Shown here piece by piece: positions 1-14,000 of a stretch of 64,000 nucleotides of DNA. Within the stretch, counting starts at the first letter, position 1, and each line of letters starts with the position of its first letter. The translations under genes were made by a program, and so were the position numbers. Below the pieces are notes generated by a model, which worked only from the letters and a program-made list of their open reading frames with translations, was not told where the DNA came from and searched no databases. Source of the stretch: Terebella lapidaria (Eukaryota; Annelida; Polychaeta; Terebellida; Terebellidae); the NCBI GenBank assembly GCA_949152475.1, contig OX424561.1, forward strand, positions 9,548,001-9,612,000, written 5' to 3'.

Positions 1-1160
1 GTTGCGCTTGAATCGCTTGAAGTGGGCCATTTTGGGCCCAAACTCGACCCAAATGTGACTTTCCCATGTTAAATTTTCCTATGCTTTATAATGGCACACA
101 TTAAGCCTAATATCTCACTTAATATTGAAATTAGAGACTAGGAATGAATTATGGACATATAGGAAATGATATATGCTGAATATTCTCGTGACCTTGAATT
201 TGACTTTTGACCTCATTTTCAAGGTCACAGGACAAAATGGCTAATATCTCGCTTATTATCGACTTTACAGCTTAGGAATCAATTGTGAACATATAGGAAA
301 TGATATATGCTGAAAATTCTCATGACCTTGAATTTGACCTTTGACCTCATTTTCAAGGTCACATGACAAAATGGCTAATATCTCGCTTATTATCGACTTT
401 ACAGCTTAGGAATCAATTGTGAACATATAGGAAATGATATATGCTGAATATTCTCATGACCTTGAATTGACCTTTGACCTCATTTCCAAGGTCACAGGAC
501 AAAATTGCTAATATCTCGCTTATTATCGACTTTACAGCTTAGGAATCAATTGTGAACATATAGGAAATGATATATGCTGAATATTCTCATGACCTTGAAT
601 TTGACCTTTGACCTCATTTTCAAGGTCACAGGACAAAATGGCCAATATCTTGCTTATTAGCGCCTTTACAGCTTAGAAATCAATTGTGAACATATAGGAA
701 ATGATATATGCTGAATATTCTTAAGTGACCTTGAATTTGACTTTTGACCTCATTTTCAATGTCAACAGGACAAAATGGCTAATATCTCGCTTATTATCGA
801 CTTTACAGCTTAGGAATCAATTGTGAACATATAGGAAATGATATATTCTGAATATTTTAATGATATTGAATTTGACCTTTGACCTAAATTTCAAGGTCAG
901 TCGTTTTGTTCTGAGTCAGATTACAAAATGGCTTATATCTCGCTTATTATCAAATTTACAGCCTTGGGGTCCATAGTGAACATATAGGAAATGATGTATG
1001 CTGAATAGTTTGGTGATCTAGAATTTAACCTTTGATCCCATTTTCAAGGTTAGAGATATGGCGATTTCAGTGGTCACCTTGAATTTGACCTTCAACTTTC
1101 TCGGCTTAACTCTGTATATTTCTCCGGTAACCTTTCTAGCCCATTGGGCTAATTTTTGTT
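1..1160 (+). repeat. ~134-bp satellite array with nuclear-receptor-type half-sites
   Basis: About seven head-to-tail units. The phrase GACCTTGAATT recurs at 190, 324, 458 and 591, giving a period of 133-134 bp. Each unit holds TGACCTTGAATTTGACC, TGACCTTTGACCT, TTTTCAAGGTCA, then an AT-rich stretch with AATATCTCGCTTATTATC and GGAAATGATATATGCTGAA. Flanks are conserved with the copies at 32.5-35.2 kb: a GGGCCATTTTGGGCCC motif near base 26 and AGCCCATTGGGCT near 1138. No coding potential is seen. Confidence 0.9.
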
Positions 1161-1635
1161 TTCTCTCACTTCGTATGCCTGATATATGACTTTCTGTCCC
1201 CGTACTATGAGATTGGATAACGGACTCTGTTTTGTTCGCTCGGAATACTTAATACTGGGTATTGATTCTGTCGCAAAAAATATACATCATATACTATTAT
1301 GACATTTCCAGTAGGTCCGGTAAGCTGATGATTGGTTTACCACAGTTGGCAGACGCCATTTCGTTGCACAGAACTTTATGCAGCACGTGTCATCAGGGGA
1401 CCCATGCACGTGCTACCGTGGTACTCGTGCTGCAAGTGGCCGAGTCAATTGGTTCGTCCGCGAACTTAAAATACATAGATACACAGTGTGTGTGTCGGCA
1501 TCAATATGCATGATATATTCTCTAGCAGTATACTTTCGATGATTCTGCGTGCATGACCGAAGGATTCGTGTGTGTGATGAATTTTAATATCTTTAACATC
1601 TGGATGACTAGGATTACAATGCCAAAGATCCTCTC

Positions 1636-1642
1636 TATAAAA
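1636..1642 (+). promoter_or_regulatory. TATA box of the CUB/mucin gene
   Basis: TATAAAA lies about 30 bp upstream of a plausible start in the TCATCAT stretch near 1664-1670. It is followed by a short leader with a strong splice donor at 1722 (AAAAG|GTAAGT) and then by the signal-peptide exon. The position relative to a spliced leader makes this a convincing core promoter. The exact start site is inferred. Confidence 0.65.
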
Positions 1643-1666
1643 CCGAGCCGGTTCTGGTGTCCATCA

Positions 1667-1721
1667 TCATAATCGCACTACAGTCAACATATGGTGCCAG
1701 TTTGGAAAACACTAACAAAAG
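1667..1721 (+). other. Leader exon of the CUB/mucin gene
   Basis: It runs from the inferred start about 30 bp after the TATA box to the donor AAAAG|GTAAGT. An ATG at 1691 is open to the donor and, through the splice to 1995, is in frame with the ATG at 2000. The exon may therefore code for a 12-residue N-terminal extension instead of being purely untranslated. The ATG at 2000 has the better context (G at -3 and +4). Confidence 0.55.
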
Positions 1722-1999
1722 GTAAGTCCATATTGTCGCGTGTAGGTAGGTAAGATCACTAAAGCAGAGGACAAGTACGTTTGCCTAAATATCGTCTACG
1801 ATCCGGTATGACAGTTGAGACATTCCCTCATCCAATGTGAGCGTTTTCATGGCAAAACTCGAAGTCGAAATGACCTGTCAGGATGTGGAACCACTAACTT
1901 TGATTGTGTAAGAAAACTCCACATACATACATGATGCCTGTGACTTGGTCGTGTATTTGAGTGTTAATTCCCTACCCTGTTGATATTTCATTAGGAGCT

Positions 2000-2064
2000 A
2001 TGGCAGGACGTCTAGCGCTTCTTGCCGCACTTCTGGTGGTCTGTTTAGGCCCCAGTCTCACCGT
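2000..2064 (+). CDS. Exon: signal peptide
   Basis: It reads MAGRLALLAALLVVCLGPSL and ends in phase 2 at ACCGT|GTAAGT. The exon itself opens at 1995 after the acceptor TTTCATTAG. It has a short basic n-region, a Leu/Ala-rich core and a small-residue c-region, which is a classic eukaryotic secretion signal. Confidence 0.85.
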
Positions 2065-5000
2065 GTAAGTATCGGAATATATCTCATCACAAGTTCGGGA
2101 CCAGGCGATTCCACGTCCTAATATCATTCCATCAATGAAAACATACCATATAATAAACCATCTGGTATCATTTCAATCCTATCCGTCTTGGGCCCAAGTT
2201 CTTAACATAACATTCTTAAATCTGAACAGAGGCCTCGTAGCAGCTACACGCTTACGTCCCTACCATTGTGGTGTATGATTGAAAGATTTATTTCACACTA
2301 CATTTTCAAGCAATCACCCTGTTTGTTTCTATTTCAAGTGGAGGCCGACCGAGGGACACTGTACAGCTGCAGGTATGTCAATGTGTAATTAGGATGCATA
2401 TATCAGAGGCACTACTAGCATCCATTTATTCGAAAGCGACTGAAAGATTCATTTTTTCCTGAAAGCAACCCACTTCATTAGTTCCGCTATGCCGAATGGC
2501 AGCGGAGCTTTAGCGATACCGTGTTGTCCGGCGTCCGTCCGTCTGTTGAGTAAAATTTTGCACAAAAATACCTAAAAATATTTCAAGAGGGAGGTATTTT
2601 AATTTTTTTCATTTTAATTTTTTTTTTCCAAAATGGCCATTTTCTCAAAAACTGTCTAATCAGTTTTGAGATTTTCATTTCAAAAGATTCCCGTAATATA
2701 CCTCTGTGCTGTATGCAAGTTTCGATGCCCTCGAATCGCTGGTCTTCGTATGGCGGCCTTTTGAGATTCCGGCGGGTGGACGCAAAAAATGCTTTTGTCC
2801 CAACTCAAGTCACTATTCGTTTTGATCCATTTCCAGCAAAAAATTATTTTTTGGCCTTTGAAAAATAGTTCGGACTCACCAGCTTTGCGGAGTAAACTCA
2901 TAGAACACTTCAATATAGAGCCTAAATATTGGCACATTCAAATGGGAAATAATAATGTTGCGGTTTGAATGGTGACCTTGAATTTGACCTTCAATGACCT
3001 TGGAAGGTCAAAACGACCTTTATTTGTCAAAAGAAACAATGATTTTTGCCATTTTCTCAAAATCTTTTCAGACAATTTTTCTCAAGATAATGCATAAGAT
3101 TCGCCCTATGTACCTGTGTGATGTGTATAAGTTTTGTTGCCGTTGAATCGACGGTCTGCGTGAGGCGGCCATTTTGATTTTTTGACGGGTAGGCGAAAAC
3201 AAAGTTTTGTCCTAAATCAAGTCACTATTCGTTTTGAGCCATTTCCTGGTAAAAAAAATTCTTTTCCTTTGAAAACTTCAGCACTTTTTTCCTTCATAAA
3301 GGGAACTGCCACAACTGTACTCATAGAATACTTGAAGGTAGAGCTTAGATATTGGCACTTTTGAATGGGGAGTCATATGTGAGGATGTGTGTAGTGACCT
3401 CGGATTTGACCTTCGATGACCTCTAAATGGTCAAAACGACTTTTTGACGAAAAACACTCAATTTTGGAAATTGGCAGCCATTTTCTCGAAAACTGTCTTA
3501 TCAGTTTTGAGAATGTTGTTTCAAAAGATGCCCCTTATGTATCTATTTTTGTGATGTTTCCTTGCCCTTCAACTGCCGGTCTCTGTGTGGCGGTCATTTC
3601 GATTTTTCGAAGGCTTGGCGAAATAAGTTTGTTGTCCAAACAAAGCCACTTTTCATTTTGAGCCATTTCCAGCAAAAAAAAAAATGTTTTTTGGAAAAAA
3701 ACACATTTGCATCAAAGATCAAAACGGCCACTTTCTGTCAAAACATTTCGATCAAATTGGGAATTTCAATATTACTACTTTTGAACTTTTGCAGCGGAGC
3801 TCTCAAGGCCGTGCACCTGTCTTTCAGGCACGGTTGCGAATGGGTCTCCGTGGATTGAATTTTCACGGGAGAAAACGTAATTTTATACCTGATGCTTCTT
3901 TTGGGTTATTAGTAAACTTGACTGATCGTCCCTAGTTCTCTAACATCCCCTAACAAATGCTAGTTGTAGGTTACGACCAAGTACTTGTACCTGCTCGTTT
4001 GACATACTTAGAAAAGTCTGAGCAGTCGTAGACATGACCTTTCGCGGCTCAGGCACCATACCGCTTAGTATAAGATTTTGATGGTATCAATAAAAACATG
4101 TCATCAGATATTTTCGGAATAGAATCCGATCCCGACCACTCATTTACATCTGAAACCACACTGGTGTCATTGACAGTGTGTAATATAATTATTGCTTCTG
4201 TACAACAATTATTCTGAGAAAGCTGTGTTCCATGGACTTTGTGGATGCAAACTGAAATCACCGAGAACTTTTCAGGTGAATTCCTGATTGCTTAAAATCA
4301 ATCAGGTCAGCATATAAATTTGGCCGTGAGTCAGCACTTATCAGGGATGTTCCAGGAATAGTTACAGTCAGATAGTTGGCCAGGGCTTCCATAGCTGTAG
4401 CTTGTATATCCCGTCTGACAGGTGCGCGATCTCGAGAGTTTGGTAGAGGGTCTGCTGGCGGAGAGTGACCAGGAATTCGATGAGAATGGTTCCGGGATTG
4501 ACGATGGGAGTGAAGCGGATTCAGATCTAGGTTAGCTTCTGAGTTGTCTCGGCTACCTTCTGAGTTAAATTCGTGGGATATATTATTCCTAGTTCAAATG
4601 TAATTCCTATAGTTAAATTCCGAAATGTCAATAGATTTTGATAGCAAAGTAGAACCAAATACTCTGTATATTTGAAAATATACAGTATGACATAAATGGC
4701 TGCTGATTCGATCTGCTTTGAAGTGTTTTCATCATTGTGTTTCTTTCATAAATTAAAAAAAATTTTTTTCCCTGATTATCACAATGGAAAGGAAATTGCT
4801 TGCGATCGCCCGATGACCGAATATTAGGTTTGGAATATTTTGGCAGATCGGCGTCAGGCAAACACAACCACCACGGCACCACCTCCAACCACTACCACAT
4901 CTACAGCAGGTGGTGAAGGGAGCAGTGGCAGTGTGGACAGCGTCAGTGACAGTGACAGCAGCTTGAGTGACAGCAGCTCCTTCGGTAATCTTCGAGTAAT

Positions 5001-8000
5001 CTGAGTATCTGATTGTCGAAGAAAGTAGAACCGTGGGGCAAATAGAAAATAGAACCTTGTGAGATAGTTCCAGTCCATGTGTTGCATGCTAGTCAATAAT
5101 TGAAGTGTTTTCATCATTGTTTGTCTTTCATAACTAAAAGAAAACAATTTCCCCTGACTATCACAATGGAAAGGAAATGCTTGAGATCTCCCGATCACCG
5201 AATATTAGGTTTGGTATTTTTAGGTTACCGGACCTAGTATGGTCAGGTAGCCTATTGGCATGGCGTTGTGTCCGTTGTCTGTCATCGTCGGCGTCAGCGT
5301 CGTTCGTCCACATTTTTATCCTTGAAGTTTACGGGTGAATCTTCCTGAAGTTTTGCACCAAAATGCCTAAAACATTTTTGAAAAGGGGGTATTTTTTTTT
5401 GTTTTCGCATTGTTTTTTCAAAATGGCAGGCGTTTTTCGATGAAAAACGGTTGATTTATGAATTTGGCGGCCGTTTTCTCAAAAACTGTTGAGACAGTTT
5501 TGAGATTTTTGTTTCAAAAGATTGCCCTCATATAACTCTGTGACGGGTATAAGTTTCGTTGCCCCTGAATCGCCGGTCTGCGTGTAGCGGCCATTTTCAA
5601 TTTTCGGAAGGGTCCCAATGGGACTTTTTCATGTTAAATTCTCCTATGCTTTATAATGGGACACATTATTCCTAATATCTCACTCAATATTGAGATCAGA
5701 GACTAGGAATCAATTGTGGACACATAGGAAATGATATATGCTGATCATTGTCATGACCTTGAATTTGACCATTGACCTCATTTTAAAGGTCAGAGCACAA
5801 AATGGCTAATATCTTGCTTATTATCCACTTTACAGCTTGGGACTAAATTGTGGACGTACAGGAAATGATGTATGCCGAATATTTTCATGACCTTGAATTT
5901 GACCTTTGACCTCATGTTCAAGGTCAGGCAAAAAATGGCTAATATCTCGCTTATTATTGAATATTGTGCTGACCTTGGATTTTACCTTTGACCTCATTTT
6001 CAAGGTCAAAGAACGGAATGGCTAATATCTCGCTTATTATCGACCTTACAACTTGTGAATCAATTGTGGACAAATGGGAAATGATATACATGTATGCTGA
6101 ATATTGTCATGACCTCGAATTTGAACGTTGACCTCATTTTCAAGGTCAGAGCACAGAATGGCTAATATCTCGCTTATTATCAATTTTACAGATAAGGAAT
6201 CAACTTTGGACATATAGGAAATGATATATGCTGAATATTGTCGTGACCTTGAAATGACCTTTGACCTCGTTTTCAATGTCTTACAGGACAACTTGGCTAA
6301 TATCTTGTTTATTATCAAATTAGCAACTTAGGATTCTATTGTGGACATACAGCAGATGATATGTGCTGAATATTCTGGTGACCTTTAATTTGAATTTTGA
6401 TTTCATTTTCAAGGTCATAGGATATAATGACTTATATCTCTCTTATTACAGAATTTACAGCTTAGTAATCAATTGTGAACGTATAGGAAATCATATATGC
6501 TGAATACTCTCGTGACTTTAGATCTGACCGTGACCTTATTTTCAAGGCCACGGGACAAAATAGCTATTATATATTGTCTGTTCACCTATCTTATCCCTTG
6601 GGCCAATTTTTTGGCAGATCGGCGTCAGGCAAACACAACCACAACGGCACCACCTCCAACCACCACCACATCTACAGCAGGTGGGGAAGGGAGCAGTGGC
6701 AGTGTGGACAGCGTCAGTGACAGTGACAGCAGCTTGAGTGACAGCAGCTCCTTCGGTATACTTCTAGTAATCTGAGTATCTGATTGTCAAAGAAAGTAGA
6801 ACCGTGGGGCAATAGAAAATAGAACCTTGTGAGATAGTTCCAGTCCATGTGTTGCATGCTAGTCAATAATTGAAGTGTTTTCATCATTGTGTGTCTTTCA
6901 TAACTAAAAGAAAACAATTTCCCCTGACTATCACAATGGAAAGGAAATGCTTGAGATCTCCCGATCACCGAATATTAGGTTTGGTATTTTTAGGTTACCG
7001 ACCTAGTATGGTCAGGTAACCTATTGGCATTGCGTTGTGTCCGTTGTCTGACATCGTCGGCGTCAGCGTCGTTCGTCCACATTTTTATCCTTGAAGTTTA
7101 CGGGTGAATCTTCCTGAAGTTTTGCACCAAAATGCCTAAATATTTTTTTGAAAAGGGGGGATTTTTTTTGTTTTCGCATTTTTTTTTTCAAAATGGCAGC
7201 GGCTTTTCGATAGAAAACGGTTGATTTATGAATTTGGCGGCCGTTTTCTCAAAAACTGTTGAGACAGTTTTGAGATTTTTGTTTCAAAAGATTGCCCTCA
7301 TATAACTCTGTGTTGGGTATAAGTTTCGTTGCCCCTGAATCGCCGGTCTGCGTGTAGCGGCCATTTTCATTTTCCGGACGGGTCCCAATGGGACTTTTTC
7401 ATGTTAAATTCTCCTATGCTTTATAATGGGACACATTATTCCTAATATCTCACTCAATATTGAGATCAGAGACTAGGAATCAATTGTGGACACATAGGAA
7501 ATGATATATGCTGATCATTGTCATGACCTTGAGTTTGACCATTGACCTCATTTTAAAGGTCAGAGCACAAAATGGCTAATATCTTGCTTATTATCCACTT
7601 TACAGCTTGGGACTAAATTGTGGACGTATGGGAATGATGTATGCCGAATATTTTCATGACCTTGAATTTGACCTTTGACCTCATGTTCAAGCTCAGGCAC
7701 AAAATGGCTAATATCTCGCGTATTATTGACTTTAAAGCTTAGGAATCAATTGTGGACCTATAGGAAATGGAATATGCCGAATATTCTAATGACCTTGAAT
7801 TTGACCTCATTTTCAAGGTCAGAGTACAAAATGGCTAACATCTCGCTCATTGTCGACTTTACAGCTTAGGAATCAATTGTGGACATATAGAAAATGATAT
7901 AGTCTGTATATTGTGCTGACCTTGGATTTTACCTTTGACCTCATTTTCAAGGTCAAAGAACGGAATGGCTAATATCTCGCTTATTATCGACCTTACAACT

Positions 8001-11000
8001 TGTGAATCAATTGTGGACAAATGGGAAATGATATACATGTATGCTGAATATTGTCATGACCTCGAATTTGAACGGTGACCTCATTTTCAAGGTCAGAGCA
8101 CAGAATGGCTAATATCTCGCTTATTATCAATTGTACAGATAAGGAATCAATTTAGGACATATAGGAAATGATATATGCTGAATATTGTCGTGACCTTGAA
8201 ATGACCTTTGACCTCGTTTTCAATGTCTTACAGGACAACTTGGCTAATATCTTGTTTATTATCAAATTAGCAACTTAGGATTCTATTGTGGACATACAGC
8301 AGATGATATGTGCTGAATATTCTGGTGACCTTTAATTTGATTTTTGATTTCATTTTCAAGGTCATAGGATATAATGACTTATATCTCTCTTATTACTGAA
8401 TTTACAGCTTAGTAATCAATTGTGAACGTATGGGAAATCATATATGCTTAATACTCTCGTGACTTTAGATCTGACCGTGACCTTATTTTCAAGGCCACGG
8501 GACAAAATAGCTATTATATATTGTCCGCTCACCTATCTTATCCCTTGGGCTAATTTTTTGGCAGATCGGCGTCAGGCAAACACAACCACCACGGCACCAC
8601 CTCCAACCACCACCACATCTACAGCAGGTGGGGAAGGGAGCAGTGGCAGTGTGGACAGCGTCAGTGACAGTGACAGCAGCTTGAGTGACAGCAGCTCCTT
8701 TGGTATACTTCTAGTAGTCTGAGTATCTGATTGTCAAAGAAAGTAGAACCGTGGGGCAATAGAAAATAGAACCTTGTGAGATAGTTCCAGTCCATGTGTT
8801 GCATGCTAGTCAATAATTGAAGTGTTTTATCATTGTGTGTCTTTCATAACTGAAAAAAAAAACACAATTTCCCTTGATTATCACAATGGAAAGGAAATAC
8901 TTGAGATCTCCCGATCACCGAATATTAGGTTTGGTATTTTTAGGTTACCGGACCTATGGTCCGATAACCTGTTGGCATGGCGTTGAGTCCGTTGTCTGCC
9001 ATCGTCGGCGTCAGCGTCGTCCATCCACATTTTTATCTTTTTTTAAGTTTACGGGTGAATCTTTCTGAAGTTTTGCACAAAAATGCCTAAAAATGTTTAG
9101 AAAAAGGGGTACTTTTTTTTTGTTTTCGCATTTTTTTTTCAGAATGGCAGCCATTTTTCGACGAAAAATGGTTGATTTCTGACTTTGGCGGCCATTTTCT
9201 CGAAGACTGTTCAGACAGTTTTGAGATTTTTGTTTCAAAAGATTGCCCTCATATAACTCTGTGACGGGTATAAGTTTCGTTGCCCCTGAATCGCCGGTCT
9301 GCGTGTAGCGGCCATTTTCATTTTCCGGACGGGTCCCAATGGAACTTTTTAACCATAATGGCCTAATGGCCATTTTTGGGGGTTCATGAGTTTCCCTGTC
9401 ATTTTTTTTTCTCTCACTACGTATGCCTGATATGACTTTCTGTCCCCGGACTATGAGATTGGATAACAGACCCTGTTTTGTTTGCTCGGAATACTTAATA
9501 CTGGGTATTGGTTCCACGTCTACTTTCATGTTAAATTCTCCTATGCTTTATAATGGGACATATTATGCCTAATATCTCACTTAATATTGAGATCAGAGAC
9601 TAGGAATCAATTGTGGACACATAGGAAATAATATGTGCTGATCATTGTCATGACCTTGAATTTGACCTTTGACCTCATTTTCAAGGTCAGAGCACAAAAT
9701 GGCTAATATCTTGCTTATTATTGACTTTACAGCTTAGAGTCAATTGTGCACATATGGGAAATGATACAGTCCGAACATTCTGATGACCGTGAATTTGATC
9801 TTTGACCTCATTCTCAAGGTCAAAGCACAAAATGCCTAATATCTCACTTATTATCCACTTTACAGCTTGGAACTAAATTGTGGATGTATAGAAAATGATG
9901 TATGCCGAATATTTTCATGACCTTGAATTTGACCTTTGACCTCATGTTTAAGGTGAGGCACAAAATGGCTAATATATCGCTTATTATTGACTTCAAAGCT
10001 TTGGAATCAATTGTGGACATATAGGAAATGACATATGCCGAATATTCTGATGACCTTGAATTTGATATTTGACCTCATTTTCAAGGTCAGAGCACAAAAC
10101 GGCTAACATCTCGCTCATCATCGACTATACAGCTTAGAAATCAATTGTGGACATATAGGAGATGATATAGTCGGAATATTGTGCTGACCTTGGATTTTAC
10201 CTTCGACCTCATTTTCAAGGTCAAAGAACGGAATTGCTAATATCTCGTTTATTATCGACTTTACAACTTGTGAATCAATTGTGGACAGATAGAAAATGAT
10301 ATACATGTATGCTGAATATTGTCATGACCTTGAATTTGAACTTTGACTTCATTTTCAAGGTCAGCGCACAGAATGGCTAATATCTCGCTTATTATCAACT
10401 TTACAGATTAGGAATCAATTTTGGACATATAGGAAATGATATATGCTGAATATTGTCGTGACCTTGAATTGACCTTTGACTTCATTTTCAATGTCTTACA
10501 AGACAACTTGGCTAATATCTTGTTTATTATCAAATTAGCAACTTAGGATTCTATTGTGGACATATAGCAGATGATATGTGCTGAATATTCTGGTGACCTT
10601 TAATTTGAATTTTGATTTCATTTTCAAGGTCATAGGATATAATGACTTATATCTCTCTTATTACAGAATTTACAGCTTAGTAATCAATTGTGAACGTATA
10701 GGAAATCATATATGCTGAATACTCTCGTGACTTTAGATCTGACCGTGACCTTATTTTCAAGGCCACGGGACAAAATAGCTATTATATATTGTCTGTTCAC
10801 CTATCTTATCCCTTGGGCTAATTTTTTGGCAGATCGGCGTCAGGCAAACACAACCACAACGGCACCACCTCCAACCACCACCACATCTACAGCAGGTGGG
10901 GAAGGGAGCAGTGGCAGTGTGGACAGCGTCAGTGACAGTGACAGCAGCTTGAGTGACAGCAGCTCCTTCGGTATACTTCTAGTAATCTGAGTATCTGATT

Positions 11001-14000
11001 GTCAAAGAAAGTAGAACCGTGGGGCAATAGAAAATAGAACCTTGTGAGATAGTTCCAGTCCATGTGTTGCATGCTAGTCAATAATTGAAGTGTTTTCATC
11101 ATTGTGTGTCTTTCATAACTAAAAGAAAACAATTTCCCCTGACTATCACAATGGAAAGGAAATGCTTGAGATCTCCCGATCACCGAATATTAGGTTTGGT
11201 ATTTTTAGGTTACCGACCTAGTATGGTCAGGTAACCTATTGGCATTGCGTTGTGTCCGTTGTCTGACATCGTCGGCGTCAGCGTCGTTCGTCCACATTTT
11301 TATCCTTGAAGTTTACGGGTGAATCTTCCTGAAGTTTTGCACCAAAATGCCTAAATATTTTTTGAAAAGGGGGGATTTTTTTTGTTTTCGCATTTTTTTT
11401 TTTCAAAATGACAGCCGTTTTTCGATAGAAAACGGTTGATTTATGAATTTGGCGGCCGTTTTCTCAAAAACTGTTGAGACAGTTTTGAGATTTTTGTTTC
11501 AAAAGATTGCCCTCATATAACTCTGTGTTGGGTATAAGTTTCGTTGCCCCTGAATCGCCGGTCTGCGTGTAGCGGCCATTTTCATTTTCCGGACGGGTCC
11601 CAATGGGACTTTTTCATGTTAAATTCTCCTATGCTTTATAATGGGACACATTATTCCTAATATCTCACTCAATATTGAGATCAGAGACTAGGAATCAATT
11701 GTGGACACATAGGAAATGATATATGCTGATCATTGTCATGACCTTGAGTTTGACCATTGACCTCATTTTAAAGGTCAGAGCACAAAATGGCTAATATCTT
11801 GCTTATTATCCACTTTACAGCTTGGGACTAAATTGTGGACGTATGGGAATGATGTATACCGAATATTTTCATGACCTTGAATTTGACCTTTGACCTCATG
11901 TTCAAGCTCAGGCACAAAATGGCTAATATCTCGCGTATTATTGACTTTAAAGCTTAGGAATCAATTGTGGACCTATAGGAAATGGAATATGCCGAATATT
12001 CTAATGACCTTGAATTTGACCTCATTTTCAAGGTCAGAGTACAAAATGGCTAACATCTCGCTCATTGTCGACTTTACAGCTTAGGAATCAATTGTGGACA
12101 TATAGAAAATGATATAGTCTGTATATTGTGCTGACCTTGGATTTTACCTTTGACCTCATTTTCAAGGTCAAAGAACGGAATGGCTAATATCTCGCTTATT
12201 ATCGACCTTACAACTTGTGAATCAATTGTGGACAAATGGGAAATGATATATATGTATGCTGAATATTGTCATGACCTCGAATTTGAACGGTGACCTCATT
12301 TTCAAGGTCAGAGCACAGAATGGCTAATATCTCGCTTATTATCAATTTTACAGATAAGGAATCAATTTAGGACATATAGGAAATGATATATGCTGAATAT
12401 TGTCGTGACCTTGAAATGACCTTTGACCTCGTTTTCAATGTCTTACAGGACAACTTGGCTAATATCTTGTTTATTATCAAATTAGCAACTTAGGATTCTA
12501 TTGTGGACATACAGCAGATGATATGTGCTGAATATTCTGGTGACCTTTAATTTGACTTTTGATTTCATTTTCAAGGTCATAGGATATAATGACTTATATC
12601 TCTCTTATTACTGAATTTACAGCTTAGTAATCAATTGTGAACGTATGGGAAATCATATATGCTTAATACTCTCGTGACTTTAGATCTGACCGTGACCTTA
12701 TTTTCAAGGCCACGGGACAAAATAGCTATTATATATTGTCCGTTCACCTATCTTATCCCTTGGGCTAATTTTTTGGCAGATCGGCGTCAGGCAAACACAA
12801 CCACCACGGCACCACCTCCAACCACCACCACATCTACAGCAGGTGGGGAAGGGAGCAGTGGCAGTGTGGACAGCGTCAGTGACAGTGACAGCAGCTTGAG
12901 TGACAGCAGCTCCTTCGGTATACTTCTAGTAGTCTGAGTATCTGATTGTCAAAGAAAGTAGAACCGTGGGGCAATAGAAAATAGAACCTTGTGAGATAGT
13001 TCCAGTCCATGTGTTGCATGCTAGTCAATAATTGAAGTGTTTTATCATTGTGTGTCTTTCATAACTGAAAAAAAAAACACAATTTCCCTTGATTATCACA
13101 ATGGAAAGGAAATACTTGAGATCTCCCGATCACCGAATATTAGGTTTGGTATTTTTAGGTTACCGGACCTATGGTCCGATAACCTGTTGGCATGGCGTTG
13201 AGTCCGTTGTCTGCCATCGTCGGCGTCAGCGTCGTCCATCCACATTTTTATCTTTGAAGTTTACGGGTGAATCTTTCTGAAGTTTTGCACAAAAATGCCT
13301 AAAAATGTTTAGAAAAAGGGGTACTTTTTTTTTGTTTTCGCATTTTTTTTTCAGAATGGCAGCCATTTTTCGACGAAAAATGGTTGATTTCTGACTTTGG
13401 CGGCCATTTTCTCGAAGACTGTTCAGACAGTTTTGAGATTTTTGTTTCAAAACATTGCCCTCATATAACTCTGTGACGGGTATAAGTTTCGTTGCCCCTG
13501 AATCGCCGGTCTGCGTGTAGCGGCCATTTTCATTTTCCGGACGGGTCCCAATGGAACTTTTTAACCATAATGGCCTAATGGCCATTTTTGGGGGTTCATG
13601 AGTTTCCCTGTCATTTTTTTTTTCTCTCACTACGTATGCCTGATATGACTTTCTGTCCCCGGACTATGAGATTGGATAACAGACCCTGTTTTGTTTGCTC
13701 GGAATACTTAATACTTGGTATTGGTTCCACGTCTACTTTCATGTTAAATTCTCCTATGCTTTATAATGGGACATATTATGCCTAATATCTCACTTAATAT
13801 TGAGATCAGAGACTAGGAATCAATTGTGGACACATAGGAAATAATATGTGCTGATCATTGTCATGACCTTGAATTTGACCTTTGACCTCATTTTCAAGGT
13901 CAGAGCACAAAATGGCTAATATCTTGCTTATTATTGACTTTTCGCATTTTTTTTAGCACGAAATGGCTAATATCTCGCTTATTATCCACTTTACAGCTTG

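Larger units (their letters stand above)
6310..13950 (+). repeat. 4,215-bp direct duplication containing two repeat exons
   Basis: Positions p and p+4,215 match base for base over long runs, including both exons (6618/10833 and 8565/12780) and both hairpins (6993/11208 and 8943/13158). Near-identity begins about 6310 and fades near 9735/13950, where the second copy lacks part of a satellite unit. The event is therefore recent, or it is an assembly duplication. Confidence 0.85.

Noticed and set aside
6714-6968. Long minus-strand frames opposite the repeat exons (also at 4854, 10929, 14971, 17476)
   Set aside because: They are antisense shadows of the low-complexity Thr/Ser exons and repeat with the array; no splice or start context.
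9011-9529. 172-codon minus frame
   Set aside because: It lies wholly within a hairpin module, and its duplicate at 13226 is shortened by an indel. Fortuitous.
6310-13950. 4,215-bp copies as paired LTRs
   Set aside because: No TG...CA ends or internal region; the copies abut as tandem blocks and contain exons.
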